Source: Asterella californica
Taxonomy: Eukaryota > Streptophyta > Marchantiopsida > Marchantiales > Aytoniaceae
Direction of reading: 5' to 3'
Assembly: GCA_036924285.1 (NCBI GenBank)
Contig: JAYKYS010000001.1
Location: 36,517,501-36,581,500 of the forward strand
Length of the DNA: 64,000 nt
Every line of letters starts with the position of its first letter. Within the stretch, counting starts at the first letter, position 1. The position numbers were made by a program, and so were the translations under genes. Below, piece after piece: positions 46,001 through 56,324 of this stretch. Under the pieces are notes generated by a model. That model was not told where the DNA came from, made no database searches, and saw nothing but the letters and a program-made list of their open reading frames with translations.

Positions 46001-46758
46001 GATTCAATGTCTTTCTCGGAAGACCTCCCGAAGTCATGCTTCCCTTCACTGGTCTCACCTGTCTTCTTCTTCCTACGCGCAATCTATCCTCACAATAGAC
46101 TCAAGACATTTGCACTCTGTTCTTCTGACTTCTCACCTCTCATACGCACTCAGAAGAAGCTTGCTACTCGGTGGGAAGATAGGACCCTCGATCATTCTTT
46201 CCAGATTCTGCCAGCAAGTCTTCTCACGACTCTCTCTTGAGTTTGGGAAGAAGAAGGAATGGCTGCTATGGGTCGGACAGAAGAGACTTGAAATGGACCC
46301 TCACGTCTTCTCGCTCATTTTGTCAGTCTTTCAGTCTTCTAGTCTCTCTAGGAAGATGTGGAGTTGAGAAGCTTGGAAGACCGGGAGGCACAGGCCTAGT
46401 TCTCGACTTCCAACTTCTCAAAATAATAAACAACTCACCAAACCACTCAGAATTCGTACCAAGCCTCTCTTAACACAAAAGCAAATCCAATCCACTCTTG
46501 ATACGAATTGTACACAGTTGTCTTCCGAAGATGTCTTCCGTCTTCCGCCATCTTCTGAAGACAGTCTTCGGGAAGGTGCTTCTCGGAAGACGGTCGTCTT
46601 CCGAAGAAGTCAACTTCTTATTACAAAAAGCTCGTAAGATCATCTTCATGCTAAGGAAGCCGTAATCTTAAGTAACAACGCTTCTTCAGTTATACAAACA
46701 AGTTATTAATCTCAAAAATTTTAAAAATTCGTGAATCCTGTAATTTGTGGGCACCACA
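43076..46758 (-). repeat. 5' LTR of the complete family A element
   Basis: 3,683 bp. It matches solo LTR #2 closely and carries the same ORF deletion. An ORF remnant at about 45,672-44,760 (minus) encodes the coiled coil, KKFNFIAGRKLLTLARE, VKTLYGLPLISPSVNAS and the acidic tail. The start TGTGGTGCCC is at 46,758 and the end GTCACTACA at 43,076 on the minus strand. Confidence 0.93.
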
Positions 46759-47383
46759 TTGCTCATTACGACGTTGTGAAAACAAGGATGATGAGATCTT
46801 CTCTACTCCTCTATTTGTACATTCTAGGTTTTTACTGGGGTGCCTTTCGGTAACTCAGTCGTAACTATTTTTATCGGGTTTTACTAAGATATTATCCAAG
46901 GTAAAAGCATTAATCACATGAGCTTCTTATCTTTTCACATGGGCTTATTCTTTCAAAGTCAATAACTTCTAGAAGGATTCTGAAATATTCTTAAGGAATC
47001 TTGAATTTCCACCTCCTCTACACTAGGACCCACTAAAAAAGAGACATGTAGAATCTCTTCTTGTTTTTAATACTCACAAAGTCCATAACTTTAATCCCAC
47101 CACTAGTATCAAGTCAAAAAGGAGATAAGAGATACTTTCCACCTCCTTTCTACCTTTTAGACAAGATGACAAGATAGTAGTACTCATTCTTTAGGAAGTA
47201 TCAGAATTTTGTCCAAAAGTACAACTAAGTTTAACTATAACTAACTTTTAGCTCGTCATGACTAACTTGATACCTCATTAAAGTACTTGGGTAGCAAATA
47301 AACATTATCCATACTTAGTTATAACTAAATACCTTACTAATAGACAAACTTCTTAAGTGTAACATAGATCTTTACAAATCATG
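46759..47383. other. AT-rich unassigned flank upstream of family D
   Basis: No ORF and no match to the family D 3' region was seen. It begins with the TTGCT target duplication and was contiguous with 34,350-35,582 before the family A insertion. If family D has a 5' LTR here, it is not recognisable. Confidence 0.45.
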
Positions 47384-48189
47384 AACAAGATGGAGGAGCT
47401 CAAGGAGACTGTGGTGGTCGAGTTGGAGGCAGAGGTCTACCATACGAGAGAGGATCAGTCGATCCATCGTCAACTACGACGTCAGATGTGGATATGGCTG
47501 TTCGGATTGAGCCGTTGGAGTAGAGGATAGCTAGTATGACTATGGCTCAGCGGAGATCTGGTTCAAGAACAGAGACTTCCACGTCTTATGGAGGAGAAGG
47601 AGTTGACTTCGACTTCATGGCTGGTGTGACATAGATTGAGACATCTACATCAATGGCTCGAGATGCAGTACGTACCTTTGAACCACGAGGTGCATCGGTG
47701 GAGTTGGATCCACAATGCGGCGGGCTTGATAGATAGATCAGACTTCTTTAGTCATTCACGTTATCGGAGACATTGAAGATCACGTCTATGATTCATAAAC
47801 AGCCCACTGATGATACAGTGGAGTTGGATGCATCGATATCCAGGAGCAGAGAGGATGCGAATCAACCCTCGATGTTTGTGGATGTGACGTCAACTCCGAT
47901 GTTGAGGACGGCTACATCAGTTATGCGAGCCTCACTATTTCAACCACGGATATGAAGACATTGGGAGTAAGCTTGACTCCAATGTTCCAGTTGACGATTG
48001 CTCAATGAGAGCGAGGATTTAGTTACTTGTACTGAGGTGGTTCAGCGAGAGACAGTAGATGTGTCCATGGAGTCAAGGATCAGGCTGGCTATCAGTGGTA
48101 CTTGGCACTAGGTTAGATGAGTTATCAACTAAGCTGGCGATTGATTATGTTGGTTTGGCACCAGGTGTGGTGTTGTTGGACAATAGAAG

Positions 48190-48610
48190 TGATATTTTCT
48201 GTTTGGTGGAACTTTCAGGAAAGGTGTATTGACCGCAGAAAGTCTTGTTAGACTCTAGAGCCCAACCGTTGATGTTGAGGAAGGCGGCGTGCATTGGTTT
48301 GGGTCTTTGAGGAAGTCCCAGATGGAAAGATGTCCATTCCAGCTGCAAATATCTCTAGGAGGATCAAGGGGTACAGCTCTACACATGACACGTGAGATAC
48401 GGATGGTGAGAGTTTGATCAGATCATCTCACGGATGGCTCTATGATGAATACCAAGGTCATCGTTACGATCGCGGAGTCTTATGACGTATTGGTTGGAGG
48501 TGTTCTGTTATATCCTATGGGGTTCATGATTGAATATAGACAGCATCTTATAGATCAGGTTGGCAGTCTGGTGAAGGACGAGTGAATCGCTTACCAGTAC
48601 GATTCAGTGC
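48190..48610 (+). pseudogene. Family D protease
   Basis: VLLDSRAQPLMLRKAACIG corresponds to the retropepsin active-site region, with D-S-R where D-S/T-G is expected. In another frame, ESYDVLVGGVLLYPMGF matches the C-terminal protease block. Two or more frameshifts lie between them. Confidence 0.65.
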
Positions 48611-48889
48611 TAGAGTTGAGACAACGGAGTCTACTAGAGACGATGACATTCATTGCACAGTTCAGTTCTATCATCACTTGGTCGTACGTGTTGTTAGAGG
48701 ACAATGTCCGTGCGGAGGATACTCTTGTCTTTGAAGAGGTGGAGGATATGCCTAGCATGACTACGATAGTACCATCTGCCTTGGATGTTCCACTCTAGAG
48801 TTCGAGTGGAGAGTTACATCAGTATGATGATAGGTTGGTGCAGCAGGTTTGGAGTGAAGCCTTTGTACCACCAGTAGGAAACAGAGGAT

Positions 48890-49930
48890 TGTTCTTGTTA
48901 TTGACTCTACTATCTTATCACCGTTGGATACGATTCTCATTGTATGACAATATCCAGAGGAGAATGTATGTGTGTTGGAGCTGTTTGGAGAGATCTGCAC
49001 AAGTTTGGTTGTGGTATTGCAGACATGCATACGAGTGCAACGATACTTATATGTGGAGAGAGATGAGATTGCGAGATGCATCTCATTACATCATGTGGCA
49101 TGCTTGGTGTAGAGGTATCCTAAGTTGTTGTCCATATCAGCCGTCAAGCATTATCATCCGATATCTCGCTGTTGGGGGCGCAGGATCTCACGTTTATTGA
49201 CACCATTCACTTGGAGTTAGCCGGATGGTCATGTCAAGGTCACACGCGTGTTGGAAGAGGTCACGGTTTACATGACCCGCGATCTAGTATGTTTTGGGAG
49301 ATGTTACGAATCTTACGATATCTTCATATGCATCAAGTGGATTCTCTAACGTACATCTTGGAGAATATTTCTTTGTTGGGTGATGCTCGTACACAGATGA
49401 TGGCGGGGTATGCACCAAGTGCGGTCTTGGGTTGAACCAGCAGTGTTGTTGGATGCAACAAGAGTGGGATCTCGTGCACATCATCCACAGTTGTGATGGA
49501 CGAATTTATTATCGAGAGAGATGTTCAAGCGTGCACTCGATGCAGTGAGACGACCAGCGCACCTCACAGTTAAGACATCTTGGATGCAAGGCAATGATCT
49601 CAAGTAGTGAGAGTCGTCAATAAGTCATCCTTGGCAGTGATGAACCTAGTGAGACGACTTAAGACAAAGTTGTCCACTTTGATGAGCTTTCTAGCGTCAC
49701 ATGCTTACAGAGATGGAGGACCTGGACTCATGTGGGATGCTCAATTAGAGTAGTTGGTGGAGTCCAATGTCATTGAGAAAGAACGAGCGATAGGTTTCTC
49801 TATGAATATGACGATTGTAGCTTCGATGTCAGAGGCTTCATTTTGTCAAGTGTTGGGTCAAGCAACGAACTTGAACTGCTTGACGTGGATTGTTAGCCTT
49901 GGATTGGCTGAGCAGCGTCAGATGTGATCG
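48890..49930 (+). pseudogene. Family D C5 cytosine-DNA methyltransferase domain
   Basis: Motifs occur in the canonical order. Motif I is VLELFGEICTSL at 48,972-49,007, the S-adenosylmethionine pocket, followed by YVERDEIARC. Motif IV is AGWSCQGHTRVG at 49,220-49,255; the catalytic Cys codon is TGT 49,232-49,234, and the preceding Pro has become Ser (TCA). Motif VI ENI is at 49,361-49,369. A DATRVGSRAHHPQL block (motif VIII region) follows near 49,452, and KERAIGF with LGQATNLNC (motif IX-X region) at about 49,770-49,875. The family transfers methyl groups to cytosine C5 in DNA. Stops and frame changes show the gene is dead here. Its place between protease and RT means it was part of the retroelement polyprotein. 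Retrotransposon-borne cytosine methyltransferases are known from dinoflagellates and charophytes. Confidence 0.82.
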
Positions 49931-50189
49931 ATGGGTCTTACTGCTCTGACACTTTTGAGCTCTTTGCGTATCGGATCGATGGAGACAAAGGCTGGAGGCG
50001 AGGCGTGTGAAGTTCATCATCCTTGGACATCATGAGATGCCGTAAGAGAGAGTGTGGAGCTCGTAGCTAGGACTGCATGAGTTTTTCTCACAGTGGAGGT
50101 GGAGGTTGTTAGTGACGATGCCTTCAGTATGAAGGATTTGGATACTTTGAAAGGACCAAGTATACGGATCGACTTGGCTAGTTACACGT

Positions 50190-51450
50190 CAATATTTTGA
50201 CGTCTCTACAGATACAATGATATGGAGAGAGCCTTGATCTAGAGTAAGACTCAAGACTTGTTGGAGGTTGGGTTGGTGCAAATGTCGCATGGAGAATACG
50301 CATCTGTCACAGTTATGTCTGCAAAGATGGATAAGTATTATAACTACAAAGATAGACGGATGTGTGGAGACTACCGTCTTATCAATTGACAGACGAAGAC
50401 CGATAAGTATATCATGTTGACATCTGAAGAGATCTTTGATGCAATGAGACATGTGAAGCTCTTCGAGCATGGTATCATCAGTTGCCGGTGAGAGAAGAAG
50501 ATAAATCCAAGACAACATTCTGAGAATTAACTTTCACTGCAAAGACTGTTTGTATCAGTTGCGGTTCTTATCATTTGGGTTGAAGACGCTCCTGCTGAGT
50601 TCCAAAGGGTGATGCACATGATCTTAATAAAATTGGATTTTATTTGATGTTATATTTATGACATCTTAGTCTGTAGTGCTATAGTAGAAGAGCACGAGAG
50701 ACACTTGCGAGATGTGTTCGAGTGGTTGAGAGCTCTTCCTAGGGTTGAAGTTACACCCTAAGAAATGCAAGTTCTTCCAAGAGTTGGTAGAGTATCTGGG
50801 CCACATCATCCCAGGTGGGTTGGGTATTCAATAGATGAAGGTTGAAGCTATTGCACATATCCCACGCGTCACATATGTGAGTCGAGTTCGAGCATGTGTT
50901 GATTTGGTGAACTTCAATCGTCGATACATGAAGAGGTTTAGTACAATTGTGAAGCCATCGACCAAGTTGATGAAGGTGGATCAGGAGTGGTAGTGGAGAG
51001 ATGAGCAAGAGCGAACTTTTGTAGAGCTCAAGGATAAGTTGACATATGCTCCCATCTTGAGGAGATCCGTTAGAGGGAGTCCCTTCCAACTGCACATTGA
51101 TTGGAGTATGTTGAGACTTGGAGCAATGCTGACTCATCATGATGATAAGAAGGAGTTCGTGGTGGTATATGCAAGTCGCTCCAACAATTCGACGAAGGTT
51201 ACGTACAGTTCATATGAGAGGGAGTGTTTGACTATAGTGTGGTTGTTGCACACTTGCGGTGTTATCTGTTTGGAAACTTTTTTACTCTCATCACTGATCA
51301 CCAGCCGCTCAAGTGGTTGATGAAGTCCGATAAGCTTACATGAAAGCTTGCACGATGGGCTCTGATCTTATAGGAGTATGACTTCTAAATGGTGCATAGA
51401 CATGGAGTTGCAAACATAGATGCCGGTGGATTGAGTCGTAACTCATGCAC
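50190..51450 (+). pseudogene. Family D reverse transcriptase and RNase H
   Basis: RT blocks: LLEVGLVQ, KDRRMCGDYRLIN, APAEFQRVMHMIL, CYIYDILV (the Y-x-D-D box with the first Asp replaced by Tyr, 50,651-50,662), LHPKKCKFFQELVEYLGHI and FNRRYMKRFS. RNase H follows with FQLHIDWSML, VVYASRSNN and TYSSYERECLTIVW, then DHQPLKWLMKSDKL. Several frames and many stops are involved. The type is chromovirus-like Ty3/gypsy rather than the Athila/Tat type of family A. Confidence 0.85.
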
Positions 51451-51799
51451 GAGTCAGCAAGATCATACTGGAGCTCGATGACATGACGAGGTTGATGAGG
51501 AGATGGTGTCAGGGTGACATGCATCTGTCTTTCTTTGTGTGTTGGTCATAAACTCTAGTTTGGAGGGTCAGATCGTATCTTTCTCAGGGCAGAGAATAGA
51601 TAGTGAGTCTCCAGATCTTGAGTGCAGAGATGGTGTTCCAGACTAGCGACATATCCATGACAATGTGATAGCAATGGAGTATCTATGTATTGACGTGGTG
51701 GTAGGCATAGAAAGTATCAAGGAGCGAGATCACGTCCTCCAACGAGCGAAGAGGTTTCGATGAGAAGGACGACATATACTTTGAGTGTGGAACGATGAG

Positions 51800-52640
51800 A
51801 GAATACGGATAGTGTCACATATCCATCCCAAAGAACACAGTTAGTACGACATGTTCATGGGGAGTTGAGACATTTTGGAGTGAAGTGTACACATAGCTTA
51901 CTCCAAGGACAATATTGGTGGTATGGTATGCACATCGATGTGCAGCAGTTTTTTGCACGATGTATGGTTTGTGATCAAGTACGAGCATCGTTTAACGTTC
52001 CTACTCCGCAATTACACCCTTTATTGATTGAGGTTGGGTTACCATTGGAGCTCAGATTTTGCTCGTTGACTGTCTGTCATCACTGATATGTGTTGGTGAT
52101 GGTGGAGCACTTCTCCAAGTGGATTGAGTTGGTGGTATTATTAGACAAGACGAGTGAGATGACAGCATATGCATTCTTAGATCGAGGGTTGAGTCATTTT
52201 GGAACACCAGCTGAAGTGTTGACAGACCAAGGTACAGAGTTTCTTGGTGAGTTTCATGTCTTGTGTGATCAAGCGATGATTGATCATCGAACTGTATCTC
52301 GAGATCATCTTGAGGCAGATGGTTTGACGGAGAGTATTGTTCAGACGAGGATTGCGCAAGTATGGCTTGCAGAAGGGTCACTTGGGAGACTGAGATTTGC
52401 AGTTACCATGATTGGCTATGGGTTACTTGTTTAGCCGGCAAGTGTCTTTGGCTTCTTTTTCACCGTATTTTCTATTGTATGTCGAGATCCAGATCTACTT
52501 TCGGTCATTCGTCGTGATTTTGTTGAGATGCTGAACCTTGATGATCCGATATGCGAGTGAGAGCATGTTCTCAATGATCCGAGACATTTCAGAGAGTTAT
52601 GTCTATGGCTTTGAGAATCTGACAATTGCTCAGCATTGAG
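51800..52640 (+). pseudogene. Family D integrase
   Basis: The H-H-C-C finger reads HVHGELRHFG and then CMVCDQVRA. The catalytic core retains VEHFSKWIEL, FGTPAEVLTDQGTEF (second Asp) and HLEADGLTESIVQ (Glu); the first Asp region is degenerate. The C-terminal part continues in shifted frames toward 52,640. Integration-competent enzyme cannot be made from this copy. Confidence 0.82.
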
Positions 52641-52924
52641 ACACGTTGCGATATGTGACTATCCGAGGAGGAGGTTATCGATCATCGATTCGTAAGTTTC
52701 ATCCTAGCGATTATATCTATCTGTAGCATACTGCATCGACGACGTTGGATGTGACCGCATGACGCACTATTTTACGAGAACGTGAGGTGTTATCTTCTGG
52801 AGTACTCATGTTAGAGGGCCGTGATGGGGTTGTTTGGAGGGACCATGTGCGTAATTGCGCGTCATGTCATGTTCCAAGCATTTATGGTACTGTTGACCCA
52901 AGCTTAGCGGTTGTACGTACGGAC

Positions 52925-53064
52925 TTGAGGTGTAAGTTGTATGGGTCTATTGGTGGAGCAGCGCGTATGTTGGTGTATGATGGTTGTTCAAAAATTGACA
53001 CATGTCATGTTTGACTCCGTCTCTCAGTGTCGTTCCTACTAGACGATGAGTTTGCCGTCGGTGT
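52925..53064 (+). pseudogene. Family D C-terminal PHD finger
   Basis: After an integrase-tail block (GVLMLEGRDGVVWRDHVRN), the plus strand reads RCKLYGS, GGAARMLVYDGCSK and, after a frameshift, HMSCLTPSLSVVPTRR and VCRRC. This is the C4-H-C3 spacing of a PHD zinc finger, with two Cys changed to Tyr and the two expected Trp codons now TGA. PHD fingers usually read histone H3 tails. The position is where chromoviruses carry a chromodomain, which suggests a targeting role (inference). Confidence 0.7.
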
Positions 53065-53134
53065 ATACAGAAAGGATAATCGATTAGATCTTTGCGTGGT
53101 ATGAATTGCATATATGCGACTAACGATGGGGTGA

Positions 53135-53740
53135 TGTAGCACCCGGTCTCTTGATCCTTGCATCCATGATGGTGTATATCACATAGTTGAGATATGGAGC
53201 TATTTACAGTTAGAAGGACCTAACCGCTAGTTAGAGGAGCGATTGTGGTACACTTGTGTATGTGTTCATATGTTATGTGTATGTGGGGTGTACCTCTGAT
53301 AACGATGTATGTTGGATAGCGATGTGTATGCGCACGACAGCTATCATGTCAGTTTAGCACCCCAGCTAGGTTGACCGAGTGCGTAATAATTAGTCCCGAT
53401 AGGGCCGTTAGTGTCGTTAGTACCGGTTCTTGGGCTAGCCTCACTAAGGGTATACTTCGCATATAAGGCTTGTAAGCCTCAGTTCTTCGAGTTGAGTCTT
53501 CAAGCTCTTGGTTATGGTAGATAGTCTTGGTGAGTGTAATCTGGATTCTTTGATGTACATGTGAATGTGATTCGACTTTAATGTTTGTGTAGTGCCGGTT
53601 GGCATGATGGAAGTAGTACAGATTGTGGTACACTTATGTATGTGTATGACTTCGTCCATGTGTTATGTGTATGTTTAGTGTACATCTGACAACGATGTTT
53701 GTTGTGTAGCGATGTGTATGCGCACGACATTGTTATGAAC
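53135..53740 (+). mobile_element. Possible family D 3' LTR start and flanking repeats
   Basis: ACGATGGGGTGA precedes TGTAGCACCC at 53,135, a weak polypurine tract/LTR start. No second LTR confirms it. Confidence 0.4.
53241..53729 (+). repeat. Direct repeat of about 100 bp, 380 bp apart
   Basis: GATTGTGGTACACTT at 53,241 and 53,621 starts two copies ending GTATGCGCACGACA at 53,339 and 53,729. They share TTATGTGTATGT and AACGATGT blocks. They could be internal LTR repeats or two U3 ends of a rearranged LTR. Confidence 0.85.
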
Positions 53741-53759
53741 CGAGTTCTTTCAAATAAAC

Positions 53760-54015
53760 ATTCAGCTATTTGTTGTGACGGAATGTCAACTCAAACAAAT
53801 CTCAAGTTCACTTTTTCTTCACAACTACCATATTCTGAAGACTTCAAGTATAACATGGTTCCTCATCAAGACCTTTTTGATTATGTGAATGAGACTTTTT
53901 TCATGACAAAATTTCAAAGTCATTTAGAATAAAATAAGTTATTCAGTTATTTGCTAAGACGGAACGTAAACTCAAACAAGTTCTCAAGTTCACTTTTTCT
54001 TTTTTTTCTTCACAA
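53760..54015 (+). repeat. Direct repeat of about 65-75 bp
   Basis: ATTCAGCTATTTGTTGTGAC at 53,760-53,824 recurs as ATTCAGTTATTTGCTAAGAC at 53,941-54,015, both followed by CTCAAGTTCACTTTTTC. Confidence 0.85.
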
Positions 54016-54616
54016 GTAACTCAAAGATCAATCCAAAGAATTCTGCATATCACTAAAAAGTTCTCGTCGAGATCTTTCCATTGATACTTTATTCGCCTCG
54101 AGATCTTGCGCGAGATTCTATCTACGACCTAAAATGTCATTGGAACTCTAACACTTTAAAACTTTTCAAAAAGCTATAATCCAAATCCAAACTCGAACCT
54201 TGTGGTTCAAACCAAAGTCTGCTTCTCAAACCCCATCCCATAGGTCCTGCGTGTCGGACCTATGTGAAAACATCGACAGGCTAACGAAACGAGGACTATA
54301 AATAGTTACAAGGTACCCCTTCGGTTTACATCGAAAACTTCATAACCCTCTATGCAACATATTACGTGGTGATTTTCGAACGCCCTAGTAACCAGCAAGA
54401 GAAATGGGCGGTAACCATGGCTGCCACTTCCAACATATCTCAAACTTCGACACACATATTGCCTCTCCCTGACGTTCTTACCGAATAAGGTGCACGTGTA
54501 AAGTCAACTGCGCATGTTCAATGATGCCGAGTGTCTAAGAACACTATAATCATATCTAGAAGATGTTAAGTCACGTTTGAAACCGGTCATTTCTCGCCGT
54601 GCATGAGACACATTCT
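54016..54616. other. Unassigned sequence
   Basis: No coding or repeat signal was recognised. It follows the integrase-tail fragment in minus orientation, so it may include LTR sequence of that element. Confidence 0.35.
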
Positions 54617-54820
54617 TCAACATTTCCTCAGTCGGGAGACGTGCACGTTGTAGAGATCTGAGCAGTCAGGACTGACCGCAAAATGTATGCTTGGCCTCCA
54701 ACTTGAAAACCGACAGTTGGTTGATGGTGTGAACAGGCCACGACGTACGTTCGTTCTCGACAACCAGTGTGAACCATACGGCCGAGAAATATTAGCGCCA
54801 TATATATACCTCGTCGACAA
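54617..54820 (-). pseudogene. Integrase C-terminal (GPY/F-like) fragment of another gypsy element
   Basis: The minus strand ends RPSIHFAVSP and then LYNVHVSRLRKC, resembling the typical integrase-tail ending (proline-rich strand, then HVSxLRK). Only about 65 codons are open and nothing upstream is recognisable. Confidence 0.45.
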
Positions 54821-56324
54821 TCTGAGACTTTCAGCTGTCGGGGATATTTATTTCATGGTATGGTACAAAGGTAACCTCAGGCTTTAAAACTGCCCGCTCT
54901 CCAATCAACCCAACCAAACGCGATGGCCCATCTGGCCTTCACGAACTACCTTATCACATGGTAGACTAGGCAAACATATATATCATCAAGGGTCAACTGA
55001 AACCTACACAACAAATTTCTGTCTCTAAAGGGTACTCCAAGGGTACATGGAGTAAATGGTATAAACGGGTAGAAGCACCAACCGGGAAAGCCTCTGTATA
55101 TGCTTCTTCCTCAAACGCGTCGGACGGACCGACTATCCATCCGAAAGTCGGCAAACCTCTCCTCCATCAGTGACTTCTCCATCAATCACTTCTAACTCTT
55201 TAAGTTATATCACAAACATTTCGTACACCCTACTCCTCTGCATTGGCGGCCATGTTCTTCGGTTTCTGCGGAGAATCAGACAATAATGAGATGTGTATTA
55301 TCAGGGCTTGTATACTACAGGTTACATCACAGTTTTTGCATAATTAAACCCCATTCATATATTCCTATGCTTGATGGCCTGTCACGGAAATTCACAACTC
55401 CAGGAATTTAGTGTTACTTCAGCAAGTTGAACAGTGGACATCCGAAACTGTTCATGAGGATATACGGAACTTTCGACTTCAAGGAAGAGGGGAAGATACC
55501 GCAAGTATTGTCATCTCCTTGAGCATGTGATGTTACCCACCTGCAAGAAGGTTCAGGCATTGGCTACTTACAAAACAAGAAGTTCTTGAGGTAAAACTCG
55601 CATTTTGACAGGTTCTACAAATGAGGTAACGTTAAACTGAGGAGCGATGCATACAAGGGATTGTGTGTAAGACCTACATCTCAGCTTTGCTTTGCACTAT
55701 ATACGCCGATGCCAATCCAGTATGCGAAGACGTACCGGGTAACAGATCGGAACGAGGAGAAATTAAGGAGAAAAGTATGAAATTCTCTACAGACGAGAGG
55801 TTTGGACCCCCTCTGCTACCTACAGTATTTACCACTATCTCAAAGCACAACCAAAAGAATAAGCTCATCCTTCAGACCTAGGAACGCACTTCTTATTTGG
55901 GAAACAGAAACAGTGTCCAAAAGCATACAGAACTCTCTACGAGTAACTCAAAGTTCCTTACGACGTTCGGACGACAAAAACAAGCAGGGATCAATTACCT
56001 TCACAGACAGCACCAGCAGGCCGACTCCGTGCAGGGTAGCAATTTGCTTTACATAAGCCTATAGGACACCTATATAGTGTTTTCCACGCGCAGGTTTTCA
56101 GATTCATTCCACTGTGTTGTTCCTCTCCCTTCCGCGTGTCGTTATTGTATACACAAACCGTTCTGGTTGGAGATCGGAATAGAACATTATAAGTAGACCG
56201 AAGCAAGACGGCATACGAATCAAATCTCATCGCCCAAGTTTGGCAAATAGAATCACGAACTACGCTTAACGAAACGGCCAGAAGAAAGGACGGAAGCGCA
56301 TGCATACCTCATGCAAAAAATTCA
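54821..56324. other. 3' flank of the Furry-like gene
   Basis: No gene is seen. It should contain the 3' UTR and polyadenylation region of the minus-strand gene. A clear AATAAA (minus) occurs only near 54,850, probably too far. No retroelement homology was recognised here. Confidence 0.5.

Larger units (their letters stand above)
35583..46758 (-). mobile_element. Complete family A Ty3/gypsy LTR retrotransposon, 11.2 kb, pol deleted
   Basis: It has two family A LTRs in the same (minus) orientation, a tRNA-Asp-type primer-binding site, gag, protease, partial RT, an integrase stub and a polypurine tract, with the 5-bp duplication TTGCT at 35,578-35,582 and 46,759-46,763. RT is cut after its palm start and joined to the integrase N-terminal stub, so RNase H and the integrase core are missing. 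The element would need enzymes in trans. The two LTRs look very similar apart from indels, suggesting a fairly recent insertion. Confidence 0.95.
47384..53740 (+). mobile_element. Family D: decayed Ty3/gypsy element with methyltransferase and PHD-finger domains
   Basis: Domain traces appear on the plus strand in the order: uncertain gag, protease, cytosine methyltransferase, RT, RNase H, integrase, PHD finger, then a TGTAGCACCC sequence at 53,135 that may start the 3' LTR. All frames are broken by many stops and shifts, so the copy is old and inactive. The gag assignment (47,384-48,150) is by position only. No 5' LTR or primer-binding site was found. Confidence 0.8.

Noticed and set aside
49838..51140. 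Minus-strand ORFs across family D
   Set aside because: They are antisense to the RT and methyltransferase traces and have no domain of their own.
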